Source: Diplocarpon mali
Lineage: Eukaryota > Ascomycota > Leotiomycetes > Helotiales > Drepanopezizaceae
DNA: 20,951 nucleotides
Direction of reading: 5' to 3'
NCBI GenBank assembly: GCA_024741835.1
Contig: JAENRP010000529.1
Location: forward strand, 1 to 20,951
Shown here: one piece after another, positions 1-11,127 of the stretch
Layout: every line of letters starts with the position of its first letter
Position numbering within the stretch: position 1 is the first letter of the stretch
The notes under the pieces: generated by a model
The model's database searches: none
What the model was told of the DNA's origin: nothing
The model's input: the letters and a program-made list of their open reading frames with translations, nothing else
Program-made: the position numbers and the translations under genes

Positions 1-300
1 ATATCTTTAAAGATAACTTTTAAATTAAAATTTTAAATAAATCTAATAGAAATGACTTTTAAGCTAAGACCGCCAGTAGATTATACAGATTCGCTAATAA
101 TAACTCTTAAGCTAGGATCGCAAGTGAAATTTGCGAAAATGACTCTTAAGCTAAAACCTCAAATGAACTTTGTAGATTTATTAAAAACGACTCTTAAGCT
201 AAGACTATAAGTAGATCTTACTATTTTTAGGAAATTGACTTTTAAACTAAGACTATAAGTAGATCTTGCGGTTTTATTAAAAACGACTCTTAAGCTAGGC
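1..300 (+). repeat. Tandem repeat array, left arm (13/16-codon units)
   Basis: Seven copies of a core reading roughly CTTAAGCTAAGACC(G)CAAGTAGAT start near 22, 61, 109, 148, 196, 244 and 292, so the spacings are 39, 48, 39, 48, 48 and 48 nt, all multiples of three. Read on + in the sense of the outer copia element, each unit gives T-L-K-L-R-P-Q-V-D plus a variable spacer. The Gln codon is CAA in two units and TAA in others, as CpA-to-TpA mutation would produce. The array is the inverted counterpart of 20346-20603 and has one extra 39-nt unit relative to it. It lies directly upstream of the GAG-pre-integrase region. The array probably continues left of the window. Whether it was translated is inferred, not shown. 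Confidence 0.8.
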
Positions 301-479
301 TTATAATTAAAAAATAGCAAAACCTTAAACTGCTATTACTATTCCTTTCTAACTACTAATAATAAAGTATCGACTGATAATAGGCTATTAAAGCTATTAG
401 AAGCTAAAAGCCTATTAAGGTATTAGCTAATATATAAGAGATTCGCACATTTAAGGCTAGAAAAATTAAAAGGCCTATA
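301..479 (+). pseudogene. Outer Ty1/copia pol fragment, left copy, part 1 (GAG-pre-integrase)
   Basis: This stretch aligns with the reverse complement of about 20165-20345. In the right copy the equivalent region reads like a GAG-pre-integrase domain (K-R-F-A-H-L followed by a Leu-rich helix, then a degraded C-x2-C). The left copy stops at 479, where the gypsy element is inserted, and resumes at 15239. If the gypsy element and one CTATA copy are removed, the junction aligns without gaps to the right arm, with only transitions near the joint. The frame has stop codons at Gln-type positions. This is a dead fragment with no possible product. Confidence 0.75.
475..479. repeat. Target-site duplication CTATA (left) of the gypsy element
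   Basis: CTATA precedes the first base of the 5' LTR and is repeated at 15234-15238 after the 3' LTR. The unoccupied homologous site in the right arm has TTATA, one C/T transition away. A 5-bp duplication is usual for Ty3/gypsy and Ty1/copia integrases. Confidence 0.85.
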
Positions 480-786
480 TGTAACGGCTGCACTTCCACT
501 TAGTGCAATTACCTAGGAGTACGGCGTTTTAAGGTTTTGCAATCTCGATTCAATATAGGGTTATTTCGAATCGACCCTAAAGGTGCAAAAGGATATTCTT
601 ATATAATATTATATAAACGGGCAAAAGAGCTTCTAGCTACTATATATATAAGGAAGAAGGGCTCTCCTTTAAAGAGGGTTCTCTAACTTCTTTATTTCTT
701 TTATATTAAACCTATAGAATACACCTTTTGTACCACTTCTTACTACTATACTTGATCTTGTACTTTAGTAGTTCTATATTATTATA
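480..786 (+). repeat. 5' LTR of the gypsy element (307 bp)
   Basis: The LTR begins TGTAACGG and ends ATTATA (canonical TG...CA with CA changed to TA). It aligns without gaps to 14927-15233. I count 33 differences, all C/T or G/A. It contains a TATATATATA stretch near 642-650 that could lie in the promoter, but I cannot place the U3/R/U5 borders. Confidence 0.92.
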
Positions 787-1229
787 TTAAACGAAGAAGT
801 TCTTCTCTACTAGACACAGCTTTTAATAATATCTTACCCCTTTTGAAAATCGATTTGCGGTTGTATCGACTTTCGATAGAGTCAGGATCCTAGAGATCTT
901 TTGGACAAACTGGGAGCTTGAGTATAGCTTATTAGTTAGTATAATCGAGGAACGCTTTTACTAGCTGGATTTTCTTAACTACTCCTTTTATAGAAGTACT
1001 ATAGGCAGAAGTTAAGAGAGCACTACGCTATTAGAACCCTTTTTCTATAGAACTCCTTTTTAACCGAATTACTATTGAAACCAAAATCGGTAAAATGAAT
1101 TCCCTACTAGTCAGAAGTTAGCAAATATAGAATATACCTAATTCGTTTAAGGAAGCAGCTTCTATAAGGAGTACCCTTATTCTAGCCCCTAGGGCCGGAC
1201 CTTCCTTTGCCGCTAAGGGCAAGGGGCGA
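787..1229 (+). other. Gypsy 5' leader, no recognised gene
   Basis: This is the untranslated leader between the 5' LTR and gag. I could not identify a convincing tRNA primer-binding site right after the LTR. A short palindrome GAAGAAGTTCTTC (791-803) lies just inside the LTR. Positions 1190-1230 are locally GC-rich, just before the inferred gag start. I see no other gene or RNA here. Confidence 0.5.
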
Positions 1230-2465
1230 TAATGCTATAGCTAAGCTAATTAAGATAATTAAGACTTTTCGAACTTAAACGTCTTATAAGGAATAGTCTT
1301 AAGTTTAGAAGAATCCTTATAACGCTAAGATTAATTTAATTAATAATTGTAAAGCGAGATTAGTAGGATTGCTTAAGCTATTTCTAACTTAAAGACTCTA
1401 GCTTATTAAAGCTAAGAGACGGCTTAGCGCGTATATTAGACTATTAAGCAGGAATCTACTTACCTTTAATAAAGCGAGACTTAGGCTCCTTTAGAAGTTA
1501 ATATAAATGCAAAATAGATAAAAATTCAACTGATTGAAAAGATTATCCCCTTTGATAATAGAACCTCTTTAATATATAAGTAATAGTTAGCTTTAATCTA
1601 GGATCATTTATAGGTTAACGCTGACTTATATCTAAATAAGCGAGCTCGCCGAGCTTTTATTTAGGAATTTACTATAGGATAAGCCCGAATATACCTTAAA
1701 CCTTAATACCTTTTGGAAACTAACCCCTTTTAGAATTACTAAAAAATAGTAGAACTGCTAAGCAGTTACTTCTTAACTAGCTAAGAGATAGACCTATTCC
1801 GATCTACTTTCTATTACCTTTATATAGGAGAAGCCGGTTACTTTAAAGAAACTTTCTCTTAGTTTTAAGCCTGATTCCAATTAGCTATAATCTAAAGAGA
1901 GGTCTTAAGATCTAAGTAGTTCTTCTTTATATAGAATAAGATTACCTCTTAGCTTAAAGCTATATATGCATTAGTAAAGGCCTTTTAAAGGAAGGACTAT
2001 ACTATTATAGTTAACTAATTAAACGCCTTTAATGCCGAATGCTAAAGTAACTAACTTCTTAACCCTTTAATTAAAAGTAAGGCGACCCTAGTATTATACT
2101 AGAAGATATCCGGTTCGCTTTTTAATAAGACCGCTCGCAGTCTAAGCGCTAGAAGTACTACTTAAGCTTTTAAGCCATTAGCCTTAAAGCCTACTACCCC
2201 TTTTTACTAAGATATGCTAGCTAAGGCTAGTTCTCTTACTTTACCCTTTAAGTAAGCTACCTATTAGACCTATAGTAAAACTAGTCACTATAAGACTAAG
2301 TGCCCTTCTATAAGTAAGATTAATACCTTAAAAGATATAAAGAAAGCTAATCCGACTTTAGACTTAATTAAGAATAAGGTTGAAATAGAAGAAGATTAGG
2401 AAAATAAAGAGGCTTAGGAAAAGACTCCTACTTAAGCCTGCGAAAGTGCGACTTATCGAAGCTAA
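1230..2465 (+). pseudogene. gag: Gypsy gag (capsid/nucleocapsid), nonsense-riddled
   Basis: Gag would form the virus-like particle and bind the element RNA. The frame (codons starting at positions divisible by 3) can be followed over about 410 codons if TAA/TAG are read as former Gln or Trp codons. The N-terminal third (about 1250-1500) is rich in Gln, Glu, Leu, Ser and Ile and looks coiled-coil-like. The middle (about 1524-2000) resembles fungal gypsy capsid, with a Lys-Arg-Ala-Arg stretch and many aromatics. A zinc knuckle sits at 2262-2303 with spacing C-x2-C-x4-H-x4-C; the first two Cys codons are now TAT, while His (CAC) and the last Cys (TGC) survive. The start codon cannot be fixed. 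The frame stops at 2463-2465 if that TAA is original. Pol begins in the -1 frame before this point. Confidence 0.8.
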
Positions 2466-5029
2466 ATCTTAACTCTTTAATAAGAAGGAAGCAATTCCTA
2501 ACCTCTTATACTATTAGTATAAATGGACTTAAAGTATTATTATTAACTTTAGTAAATACTAAAGCCTTTAATTACCTATTTTTAAATAGTTCCCTTTTTA
2601 TATATCTTTTAAAAGCAACTGGCTTTAAAATTCTTCCTCTTTTAGCCCTTATTCCTATTTATAAATTTTAAAATACCATTTGCGCGTAAGCTATATACTA
2701 TATACGCTTTTATTTAATAATTGATAGAAGGCATATTTATAATTGCCCTTAGGTTATTCTTAACCTTAGTTAGCGTAATACTTTTATTAAAGTTAAATAG
2801 ATATATCGATTTCGATTTAAACTTAATTTAAAGGAAAACCGATTCGTATAGCCTTTATATTACCCCTTATCTCCCTAATTTATAAAAGAAATCCTTATCT
2901 ATCTTCTCCCTTTTAAAGGACTTCGGATCTAACTTAATTATTAAGCTGATATTAACTATAGAGAATATGAAATAGCTATAGATAAAGCGCGATAGATTAA
3001 TAGAAGATAGTCTTGCGTTAATTTAATAGTTTTAGCTAAGCGTAAGATCCTTATTGCTATTATAAGGCTAGTACTCCTACTTATAATTAAGCTAGATCTA
3101 GAAAAATAGTCTAATATAAATCGATTATATTCTGACCCTATTCGCAAATGTACTAAAGCTGCAGTTCTTATTTGCGAAATTAGTACTAATGCCTTTTATT
3201 ATAATATAAAGTATAAGGAGACTGAGTTCTTTTAAATTAGTATTTATAAAGTAAATAGGATTTTAAAGGAAAGATATAAGCCTAAGAATCCTAATATTGA
3301 AAAGCTAATCAACGATCGACTTTTGAAATAGTACTAATTTCTAAGATAAGCCTTCTTAAAAAGGGATATAGATACCCTCCTTTCTTATTAGTACTATAAT
3401 TATAAGATATAGTTAAAAGGGCCTCTACCTAATGCTTATTCGCCCTTTTACTATTAATCTATTAAGGAGCTTAAGGTTATAAAGGAGTACTTACTTAAGA
3501 ATTTAAATAAAGGTTTTATTAAGATAAGTACTAGCCCTTTCGCTTTACTAGTACTATTTATAAAGAAGGCCGACGGTAGCCTCCGATTTTGCATAGACTA
3601 TTAAAAGCTAAACGCCTTAACTTAAAAGGACGCTTACCTAATTCCGAAGATAGACAAGCTCTTAGGGCGAGTATTTAAAGTTAAGATTTTTATAAAATTT
3701 GATATTTAAGCCGCTTTTAATCAAATATAAATAAACCTTAAATTAAAGGAATATATTACCTTTCGAATAAAGTATAGATCCTATAAATGCAAGGTTCTCC
3801 TATTCGGCCTTTATAATAGACTTAGTACTTACTAGCAGTATATAAATGATATTCTTTTAAATTACTTAAATGATTTTTATATAGCTTATTTAAATAATAT
3901 TTTAATTTACTTTAAGAATGTAGAAGAGTACTAAGGTTATATTAAAAGGGTATTGAAATAACTCTTAAAGGCTGGCTTTTAAGTAGATATTAAGAAATAC
4001 AAGTTCTATATTACCTAAACTTAATATCTTAAATATATTTTAATAATAACTAAGATTGAACTAGACCTTAAAAAGGTTGAACTATTATGCAATTAAAAGT
4101 ACTTGAAAACTATTATTAAAATAAAGTCCTACTTAGGATTTTGCGGGTTCTATTAATAATTCATTTATAACTTTAGGCTAATTGCTAAACCTCTTTCTAT
4201 TCTAACTCGACTAATAGTACCTTAGGATTAGATAGAAGAGTGCTAAATCGCTTTTAAAGAGCTTTGCAAGCAGTTGCTTTTAATTTAGCAGATATACTAT
4301 TTTAACCCTAACTTGCTTATAAAGCTAGAAACTAATACTTTTAATAGCATTATTGCTAAAGTACTTTCTTAGCAATACTCTAATAAGTAATAGTACCTAA
4401 TTAGCTTCTATTTGTACGTACTCTTTAGCTATAAACCTAATTAAGAAATATATAATAAAGAACTCTTTGCTATTATTAAATCCTATTATAAATAGAGACC
4501 TAAGCTTATATCGCTTAAAGAATAAGTTAATATTTACTTAGATTACCGCTCCTTTAAGTACTTTATAACTACTAAAGTTCTAATTGCGAAATAGTACTGA
4601 TAGATAGAATTTCTATTTAACTTTAATTTTCGAATTGTATATACTTTTAATAAAGATAACTAAAAGGCTAATATCCTTAACTATTAAGAGTAGGATATGC
4701 CGGTTTATAAATAAGCGAAGTTAGATAGCTGATCTTAGGTACTAATTTCCCTTACTTAATTAGATACTTAAATTAATACCGAATTGGCTGAAAGATTTCT
4801 TACTGAATCTGCCGAAGGCACCCTCGTCCTAATATTAACCGATACCTTCGATTCGACCTTGAATCGACTTAAGGATTCTTTTAATTTGATTAAAAAGCTT
4901 TATTAAAATAACTGCAAATCCTTTTAAAAGATTTGCGCTAACCTTCCTAAGGATTACTCTTTAAAAGATAGATTGCTTTACTTTAAAGAGCGTCTTTGCA
5001 TATACTATAATACTCCCTTATATACTTAT
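2402..5029 (+). pseudogene. pol: Gypsy pol, part 1: protease, reverse transcriptase, RNase H, start of integrase
   Basis: The frame uses codons starting at positions 2 mod 3, -1 relative to gag. The aspartic protease lies around 2530-2800; its D-T-G triad (2555-2563) now reads N-T-K. Reverse transcriptase spans about 3300-4050, with F-C-I-D-Y at 3587-3601 and the catalytic Y-x-D-D changed to Y-L-N-N (3887-3898). RNase H covers about 4310-4660; its first catalytic Asp, in an E-T-(D)-T context at 4334-4336, is Asn. The integrase zinc-binding domain starts just before 5029, where the copia element interrupts it. Pol resumes at 12241 in the matching phase. Nearly all damage is nonsense or Asp-to-Asn, Gly-to-Lys, His-to-Tyr type, all explained by transitions. 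The order PR-RT-RH-IN is that of Ty3/gypsy. Confidence 0.9.
5025..5029. repeat. Target-site duplication CTTAT (left) of the nested copia
   Basis: CTTAT lies immediately before the TGTTGCGC start of the copia LTR and is repeated exactly at 12236-12240, after the CGACA end of the other LTR. It falls in the gypsy integrase zinc-finger coding region. Confidence 0.95.
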
Positions 5030-5200
5030 TGTTGCGCCATGAGGAGCCTCAGGCGCTGAGGCTCTGAGGACTGGCTTATGTAATGTACCCCTGAAGTGGC
5101 CACGGAGCACTTCTATAAAGGGAGCTCAGATATACAGTTAGAGTAGAATTTTATAAGCTTCTGCTATTACTGAGAATCTACCTTTAAATATAGTACGATA
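5030..5200 (+). repeat. 5' LTR of nested copia (171 bp)
   Basis: The LTR starts TGTTGCGCC and ends TACGATA (canonical CA end mutated to TA). Against 12065-12235 I count 13 differences, all transitions, 11 of them in CpA or TpG context and two in CpT. A hairpin occupies 5034-5056: stem GCGCC / GGCGC, one unpaired A, then TGAGG / CCTCA with an AG loop. The LTR keeps noticeably more TG and CA dinucleotides than the element interior. Confidence 0.95.
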
Positions 5201-5387
5201 GTTATCAGCACTATTCGCAACTCTTAGGAGCAAACGATTAAAAATCCACTGTGTTTAAAGGCTTCTTAAAGAGGTTTCACTACTATTTTTCATCTATTCT
5301 CCCTCGCCTATATATGTTATACGACCTGACTCGACGTTCTAACGCTCCTAGCTAATTAATACTATACTCCCTACTATCTTAGTCAAT
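5201..5387 (+). other. Copia leader with possible primer-binding site
   Basis: Directly after the LTR the sequence reads GTTATCAGCACT, which resembles the GGTATCAGAGC-type site complementary to initiator Met-tRNA used by many copia elements, but imperfectly. The rest of the leader has no recognisable feature before the ATG at 5388. Confidence 0.45.
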
Positions 5388-8300
5388 ATGAGCGAATACT
5401 AGTAAAAAGAAGCTTAAGAGCTTAGCTCTAGTAGAGTTATGCTTTAGGATAGAAAGTCATAGCGCATTTGGTACGCTAAGCTAGAGTTTCAGGCCGAATT
5501 TCTACGCCTTTAGAAGTATATAAAAAAGCAAAGATAGGTTAATAACCTTAAACTGTATGCTATAGAGATAGGAAATCAAGCTCCGCTTTATAAGAATGAA
5601 GCTTTATATCTGCTAGATCTAAAAATAGAACCGCCGTAGCTTGAAAAAATTGTGGAAGGACAGGACTAGAGAGTATTGCAAAGCTACTATAAGTTGTACT
5701 AATAGTAGGAAGCCATTGATTAATAAATGCTAGCTCTACTATTACCCGCGAAGATAATAGCTAAAGATGTAGAGCTGGAGTATAAAATGGTGGTAATGTA
5801 ATATAATCTTATAGTAGAAACGTAGAAAAGGAATAGGAGCTCTTACACTTAGTTATACCATTGGATTACTGAGATAGTATACCTTATATTGCTTTAAGCA
5901 GTGCAATATGATTGCAAGGAAGCAGGGAAACTATTAATTTAATAGATTGTGGAGCACTTGCGTAGGGAACTAGCCCCTTCTAAGGTTAGTATAATAGAGT
6001 CAATTTAAGAAGATTATAATAATAAGCTCTTTGAAATAAAGAGCAGCAAAGTAGAACCGAAGACCTGGCTTACTAGCTTTAGGGAGATCTACTAGGAAGT
6101 ACAAATGTATAGAATCCTAGAGGTTTAAAGCTCCCTTGCGATTATGAAGTTTTTATAGTCGGTTTACCGCTAGGTTCCTACTTAGTCTTAGCAGACTTAG
6201 GCAGAGCTTATTAGAGATAATAAGCTAAGCTTAAAGTATGGAAAAGATATGGTCTACTATATTAATTGGTTCTTAAGCTTAATAGAGCGAAGCCTCGCAA
6301 GCTCCTTATCAAAGGCAACCCTTGGAGTATACGCCTCGCTTAGAGGAGTAGGCGATTATACTAATCTAAGAGCACTAAGTAAAGGCAAGGCGAAGAAGAC
6401 TTTTAAAGGGAGTATTAAAAAGTACCCTTGCCTTTAGGTTAAAAATTACTTTTAAAACCTAAAGGAGTATAATAGGCTGAAATACGCCTTAATTAGCGCT
6501 AAGGAAGGTACGCTTTGAAACCTCTTTAGCTATAATAAGGTTAAAAGAATATATGAAAACCTTGCTTCCTTAGAATGGAAAGAGCTCTGAGCTAAGCTCT
6601 CCTATATTAAACAAGCTCTTATAGATTAATTTAAAGAAAGAATATCTACTAAAGCTTTAAAGAGCAGTAAATCCAAGATTATAGCCGCCCTCTTAAATCC
6701 AACTCTCTTTAAAGACTTTACCTTAGGAATATACTCTACCCTTAGAGCTCCTTATACTCTTTCGAATATAACCCTACTTGATAACTGCGCTGCGACGCAC
6801 TTTATTAATTAAGAGGAGCTTCTAGTTCCTGGATTATTAAAAATCGCATATCCCTAAGACTATATAGAGGCAAGGAGCTCGAGTTTGCTAATAAGAGAGA
6901 GGGGTATACGTTTAATAAAAGGGGTTCTCGCTAATAGAGGAGACTTAGAGCTTAGGAATATAGCGCTTATAGATGGGTTTAATATTAATATTATCTTAAA
7001 GCCTCTTTTAAAGAAGGCTAGGGTATAGTATATAGGCTTAAATGCGACGCTTTAAAGGGGTATAGTAGATAATAATATAGTTATAAAGCAGCTAGAGCGT
7101 AGGTCGAATATTATAGTATTTGAATATAAGCCTATTAACTTTTATAACGCTCTTAACTTACTATACTATATTTAACTAACCTACCTAGCTTTCTCTACTT
7201 TATAATAGCGTCTGCAAAGCTAATATAAACCCTTAAGGAGTAGTATATTCCTAAGAGCTAAGAACAATTCGATAGATATTTAGTACCTTTAATCAGGCCA
7301 TCTAAGAGCAGAGGCGCTTAAGAAGCTTATGCTAAATGCAAAGGGGGTAAAGATCAAAGGGAAGCTATAAATCAATTGTAAAGCTTACGCTTAGGCAAAA
7401 GCTAAGCAAAAGCCTTTTAAGAGAGAGTCAGATTTCAAGGCTTTAAGACTATTCTTTAGGTGCTCTTAGGACCTATTTGATTATAATATATCAAGCCTCT
7501 CTTTAGAAAGCTGGCTTCTCCTAATTAAGGATGAATTTAGTAGAAAGTTATTTAAATATACTTTACTTTATAAGTCCTTAACGCTAGTTTTAAGAGCTCT
7601 TCAATCTTTTGAAGTATAAGTAAAGCGCTATTATAGCCTTTCCTTATATATTCTAAGGAGCGATAATAATACCTTAGTGTTTCCCTTATAGGGAGTATCG
7701 AAATATAGAGAGTAGTGCGAAGCTAAAGGCATAGAGGTAGAAGTCACTCTATCTTATACTTATAAATCAAATAGAGCTTTTAAGAGAGCAGGAGCAGAGA
7801 TTATTAAAAAGACACTTATTATACTAATCTCTACTAACCTCTTAGAGCACCTATGGCCTAAAGCCGTACTAGCTGCAATATACCTTTATAATATCGGCCT
7901 ATTAAAGCGTAAGGGATAGAAGAGTCTAAATAAGGTACTTTAGCTCTAGTTTAGATAATACTTTAAGTAGTATGATCCGTAGATTATTATAAAGCTTACT
8001 ACCGATTTAAGACTAGAATAGGGAGGTATAAAAGTATATAAAGCGCGCGCATACCTATTAGCAAAGGAGAAGGAAGCTCTAAAGAATAAGAGAGCTTTTA
8101 AAACTATACTAAGAGGGTATATTAGATACCTAGTTAGTTACTATACTACTAATATATATAGGATCTAAGTGCCTAAGCTCTAAAAGGTTATAATCTTTCG
8201 AAATGTCGAGTTTAATAAGTCTAAATTCTACTTTAAGGAGTATGAAAAGGTGGCTGGCCATCTACTCCTAATTATTAAGGAGATTATGCAAATAATTAAA

Positions 8301-10736
8301 GAGGAGGAGGAGGAAGCTTAGGACGCTAAGTTAATTATTGAAAATGTAAAGGGAGCTCTAGATGAGTAGCCTGCAGATAACCTAATAAGGGGTAAGCCTA
8401 TTAATCTTTTACTAATAGAAGCTTTAAGCTTAGATCTATCAAGGGCTATTGTCCCTTATAAGGCTACTTATAGCGTTTCTACTCTAGCTACTTAAGAGCA
8501 GCTGCCTAGTAGCAAAGGGTTAAACGCTTTAAGATAACTGTTAATAGTTAGGAGGAGTATTAAAAGCGATATTATATATGCTAGCTCTGCTAGGGAGCGC
8601 AATACCGGGCCTCTAGTTGCTATACAGACTAAGCAATCGCAAGGGTAGGAGCAGGCCCCTTAATTACTAGAAGTTCTATTATAAGCAACTGGTAAAGAAG
8701 CATACTAGCTCTTACTAGAAGCACCGATCGATCAGGAGCTACGCTAAGATATAGAAGCTTTTAAGGATAATACTAAAAGAGGGAGTTCTTTAAAACTAAT
8801 AGAAGCTTAGCCTAAAGTACTTAATATAAGGGCCTTTTAAAAACGCAAGAAGCCTAATAAGGAGTAGGAAATAATACCTATACCGCTCTATAGGTTAAAA
8901 AGGAGAAGAGGGAGTAGGAATGCTATATATGCAATATGCGTTAAGGATCTCCTGCTAGCCCTTAAAGAATTTAAAATATATTAATTAGAGTAGGTAAATA
9001 GCTTTATATTGACTTTCTGGCTAAGTTAGGAGCCTGCGAGAACTAATAGAGAAGAGTATAAAGTAGTATACTGCGTTATTACTGCAGCGACTTAATTTAA
9101 AAGCTCTAGAGGAAACTCTACCCTTTCAATTCCACCTTAAGACAAGCTTCCTAAAGCGCTAACTTATTAGAAAGAGTTTGCAAATCACCCTTTTGGAGAG
9201 CAATTTAAAGAGGGAGCCAAAACTAAGATTAGGAACCTAGAAGCGCGCAATTGCTAAAGAGTAATCGATAAAAGCGAGGCTACTATAAGGCCTATACTAC
9301 TGAAGTGGGTCTTTAACTATAAGCTAAGCTCCTCTAAGGAGATTAGCCACTTTAAGTTAAGAATAGTAGTAAGGGGAGATCTTCAGAAGGAAGCTTCTAT
9401 TTTCTCTACCTTCGCTGCGACACTTGTATTAAGATCTTTTAGAGTTATAATAGCAATAGCTGCTAAATTCGATATAGAGCTCTGATAATTCGATGTTATC
9501 AACGCCTTTATAAATGCTAAGAAAGACCCTTAAAGCGCGCCAGTTATTTGCTTCTTATTAGATGGTTAGAAGTAAAAAGATAAGGTAGTAAAGCTCGATC
9601 GCGCCTTATACGGCCTTTAAGACTCCTTAGCGCTTTAATACAGGGATTTTACTAGTACTCTAAAGTCTCTGAAGCTTACCCCTCTTAATAAGGAGCCTTG
9701 CATATTCGTTAATAAGGATAGGACTATATTTATAGCCTTTTATATTAATAATATATAAGTAATATACTACTCCTCCTATATAAAAGAAGCTTAGAAGACT
9801 ATGGAGGGACTGCGCGAAGCATACGAATTAATAGCTATAAGAGATATTAAGTAGTTCTTAAGGGTAAGAGTCTTTTAAGATAGGAAGTAGGGTACGATTA
9901 CTCTGCTCTATAACACTTATATTAAGAAGATAGTAAAGAGGTTCAGCCTTAATATAGGGCGTTTCCTTAGTATACCGCTCCCCTACTTCGAACTTAAAAA
10001 GAACTATAAAACAGCTTCCTACTCGAGAATTAAGGAGTTTTAAGAAAAAGTAGGCTCCGCCTTATATATAGCTATTATACTACGCCTAGATATAGCTTTT
10101 GCAATCGCTTAGCTATCTCATTTCTATATAAACCTAAGCTTTAAATACCTTAAAGCTATTAATTGGATAATTCGCTACCTTTTTAATATACGCTTTCTAA
10201 GAATCACTTATAGTCGATTTAATAGATCAAATAACCTAGTAGTATCGTTAGATACTTCTTTTGCAAATGATCCAAAGATAAGGCGCTCCTCCTACGGTTT
10301 TATTATATTCCTATTTAAAGGAGCAATCATTTGGAAGGCCTCGAAGCAACCGATAGTTACTACTTCTACTACAAAGGCTAAGCTCCTAGGAGTAGCGCAT
10401 ATAGTAAAGGAGATAATGGCTTTAAGAAGGTTCTTTAAGGAAATATAACTTAAGGTAAAAGCTTTATAGTCTATATTTTGTAATAATCAATAGACAATAC
10501 GGCTTATTATAGGAGACTCTTAAAGGATTTCTATAAAGCTCTAATACATTAATATATATAATATATGGCTATAATAGGAGTATTAAAAAGGGAGCTTTTA
10601 AGTGGCCTATCTTCCTACTAAGGATATATACGCTAATAGCCTTACTAAAAACCTTCTTTAATAAAAGTTCGAGAGCTTTATTAAGCTTTTGAACCTTTAA
10701 GACGCAAGAGGTCTAGTCAAGAAGCTAGCATTTTAA
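5388..10736 (+). pseudogene. Nested copia gag-pol polyprotein, 1783 codons, in phase but full of stops
   Basis: ATG at 5388 and the terminal TAA at 10734-10736 are in the same frame, and every conserved block I checked is in that phase, so no net frameshift has accumulated in 5.3 kb. Gag occupies about 5388-6600 and includes the longest surviving open piece (6249-6437). Protease: D-N-C-A-A-T-H at 6780-6800, Asp kept. GAG-pre-integrase with G-H-L starts near 7281. Integrase spans about 7400-8200: R-S-D-N-N present, and the Asn-Gly-Ala-Ser-Glu-Arg-type block is damaged with the catalytic Glu changed to Lys. RT covers about 9200-9960, with Q-F-D-V at about 9486 and the Y-V-D-D motif changed to Y-I-N-N (9741-9752). 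RNase H covers about 10240-10650 with its first Asp kept (10251). It ends in the family's T-K-D-x-x-A-(D/N)-x-L-T-K block. Stops stand for both Gln and Trp. Confidence 0.93.
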
Positions 10737-11127
10737 ATGCTTTATAATCCTTTTATATCTCCTTTATAATAGCAAGTAGGAAGGAAGTGTAAGATAGGGT
10801 TCAATTTTCCTTATACTAATATATAGGAAGGCTTAAAACCAATTCCCTTAGATAATCAGAACCTTTAATAGCTTTGCAAATAATATAAGGGCGCGTCCCT
10901 ATCGAGAAGCAACCAACTCCTCTAATGGCATAGCCCTAGGAGCCGCCTAAGGAGTAATGCCGGAAGTAATAATAGAAGCAGCCGCAAGAGCCTCAAAAGC
11001 CTTTGCAAGGCAGGCGGCGAGGCTAAGAGGTGCTATAATCGGCGGCAGAAGCTCCTAAGCCACTAGTTCTAAGAAGCTATTAGCTATAGTATAAGAAAGC
11101 TTATAATTAATATACCCTCTGATAATA
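10737..11127. other. Copia 3' region, proximal part; no assignable gene
   Basis: This is non-pol sequence after the gag-pol stop. From 10925 on + a stop-rich frame becomes very Gln/Pro-rich if TAG/TAA are read as Gln (M-A-Q-P-Q-E-P-P at its start). One minus frame across about 10890-11040 is also nearly open and Ala/Leu-rich. I cannot decide which, if either, was coding; the minus one could be a further exon of the antisense gene next to it. Confidence 0.3.

Noticed and set aside
1..300. CRISPR array
   Set aside because: The regularly spaced repeats have diverged units, no constant-length unique spacers and codon-multiple spacing, and they lie in a eukaryotic retrotransposon.
791..803. Palindrome GAAGAAGTTCTTC as a gypsy primer-binding site
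   Set aside because: It does not resemble the 3' end complement of a tRNA I can name and I could not show a self-priming match to the LTR; left as an unassigned palindrome.
2956..3147. 63-codon minus-strand ORF
   Set aside because: It lies opposite the gypsy pol between protease and RT, has no recognisable motif and has a low-complexity Ile/Ser/Leu composition; a shadow frame.
6249..6437. 62-codon ORF as a separate small gene
   Set aside because: It is in the exact frame of the copia gag-pol and is just the longest surviving stop-free piece of the degraded gag.
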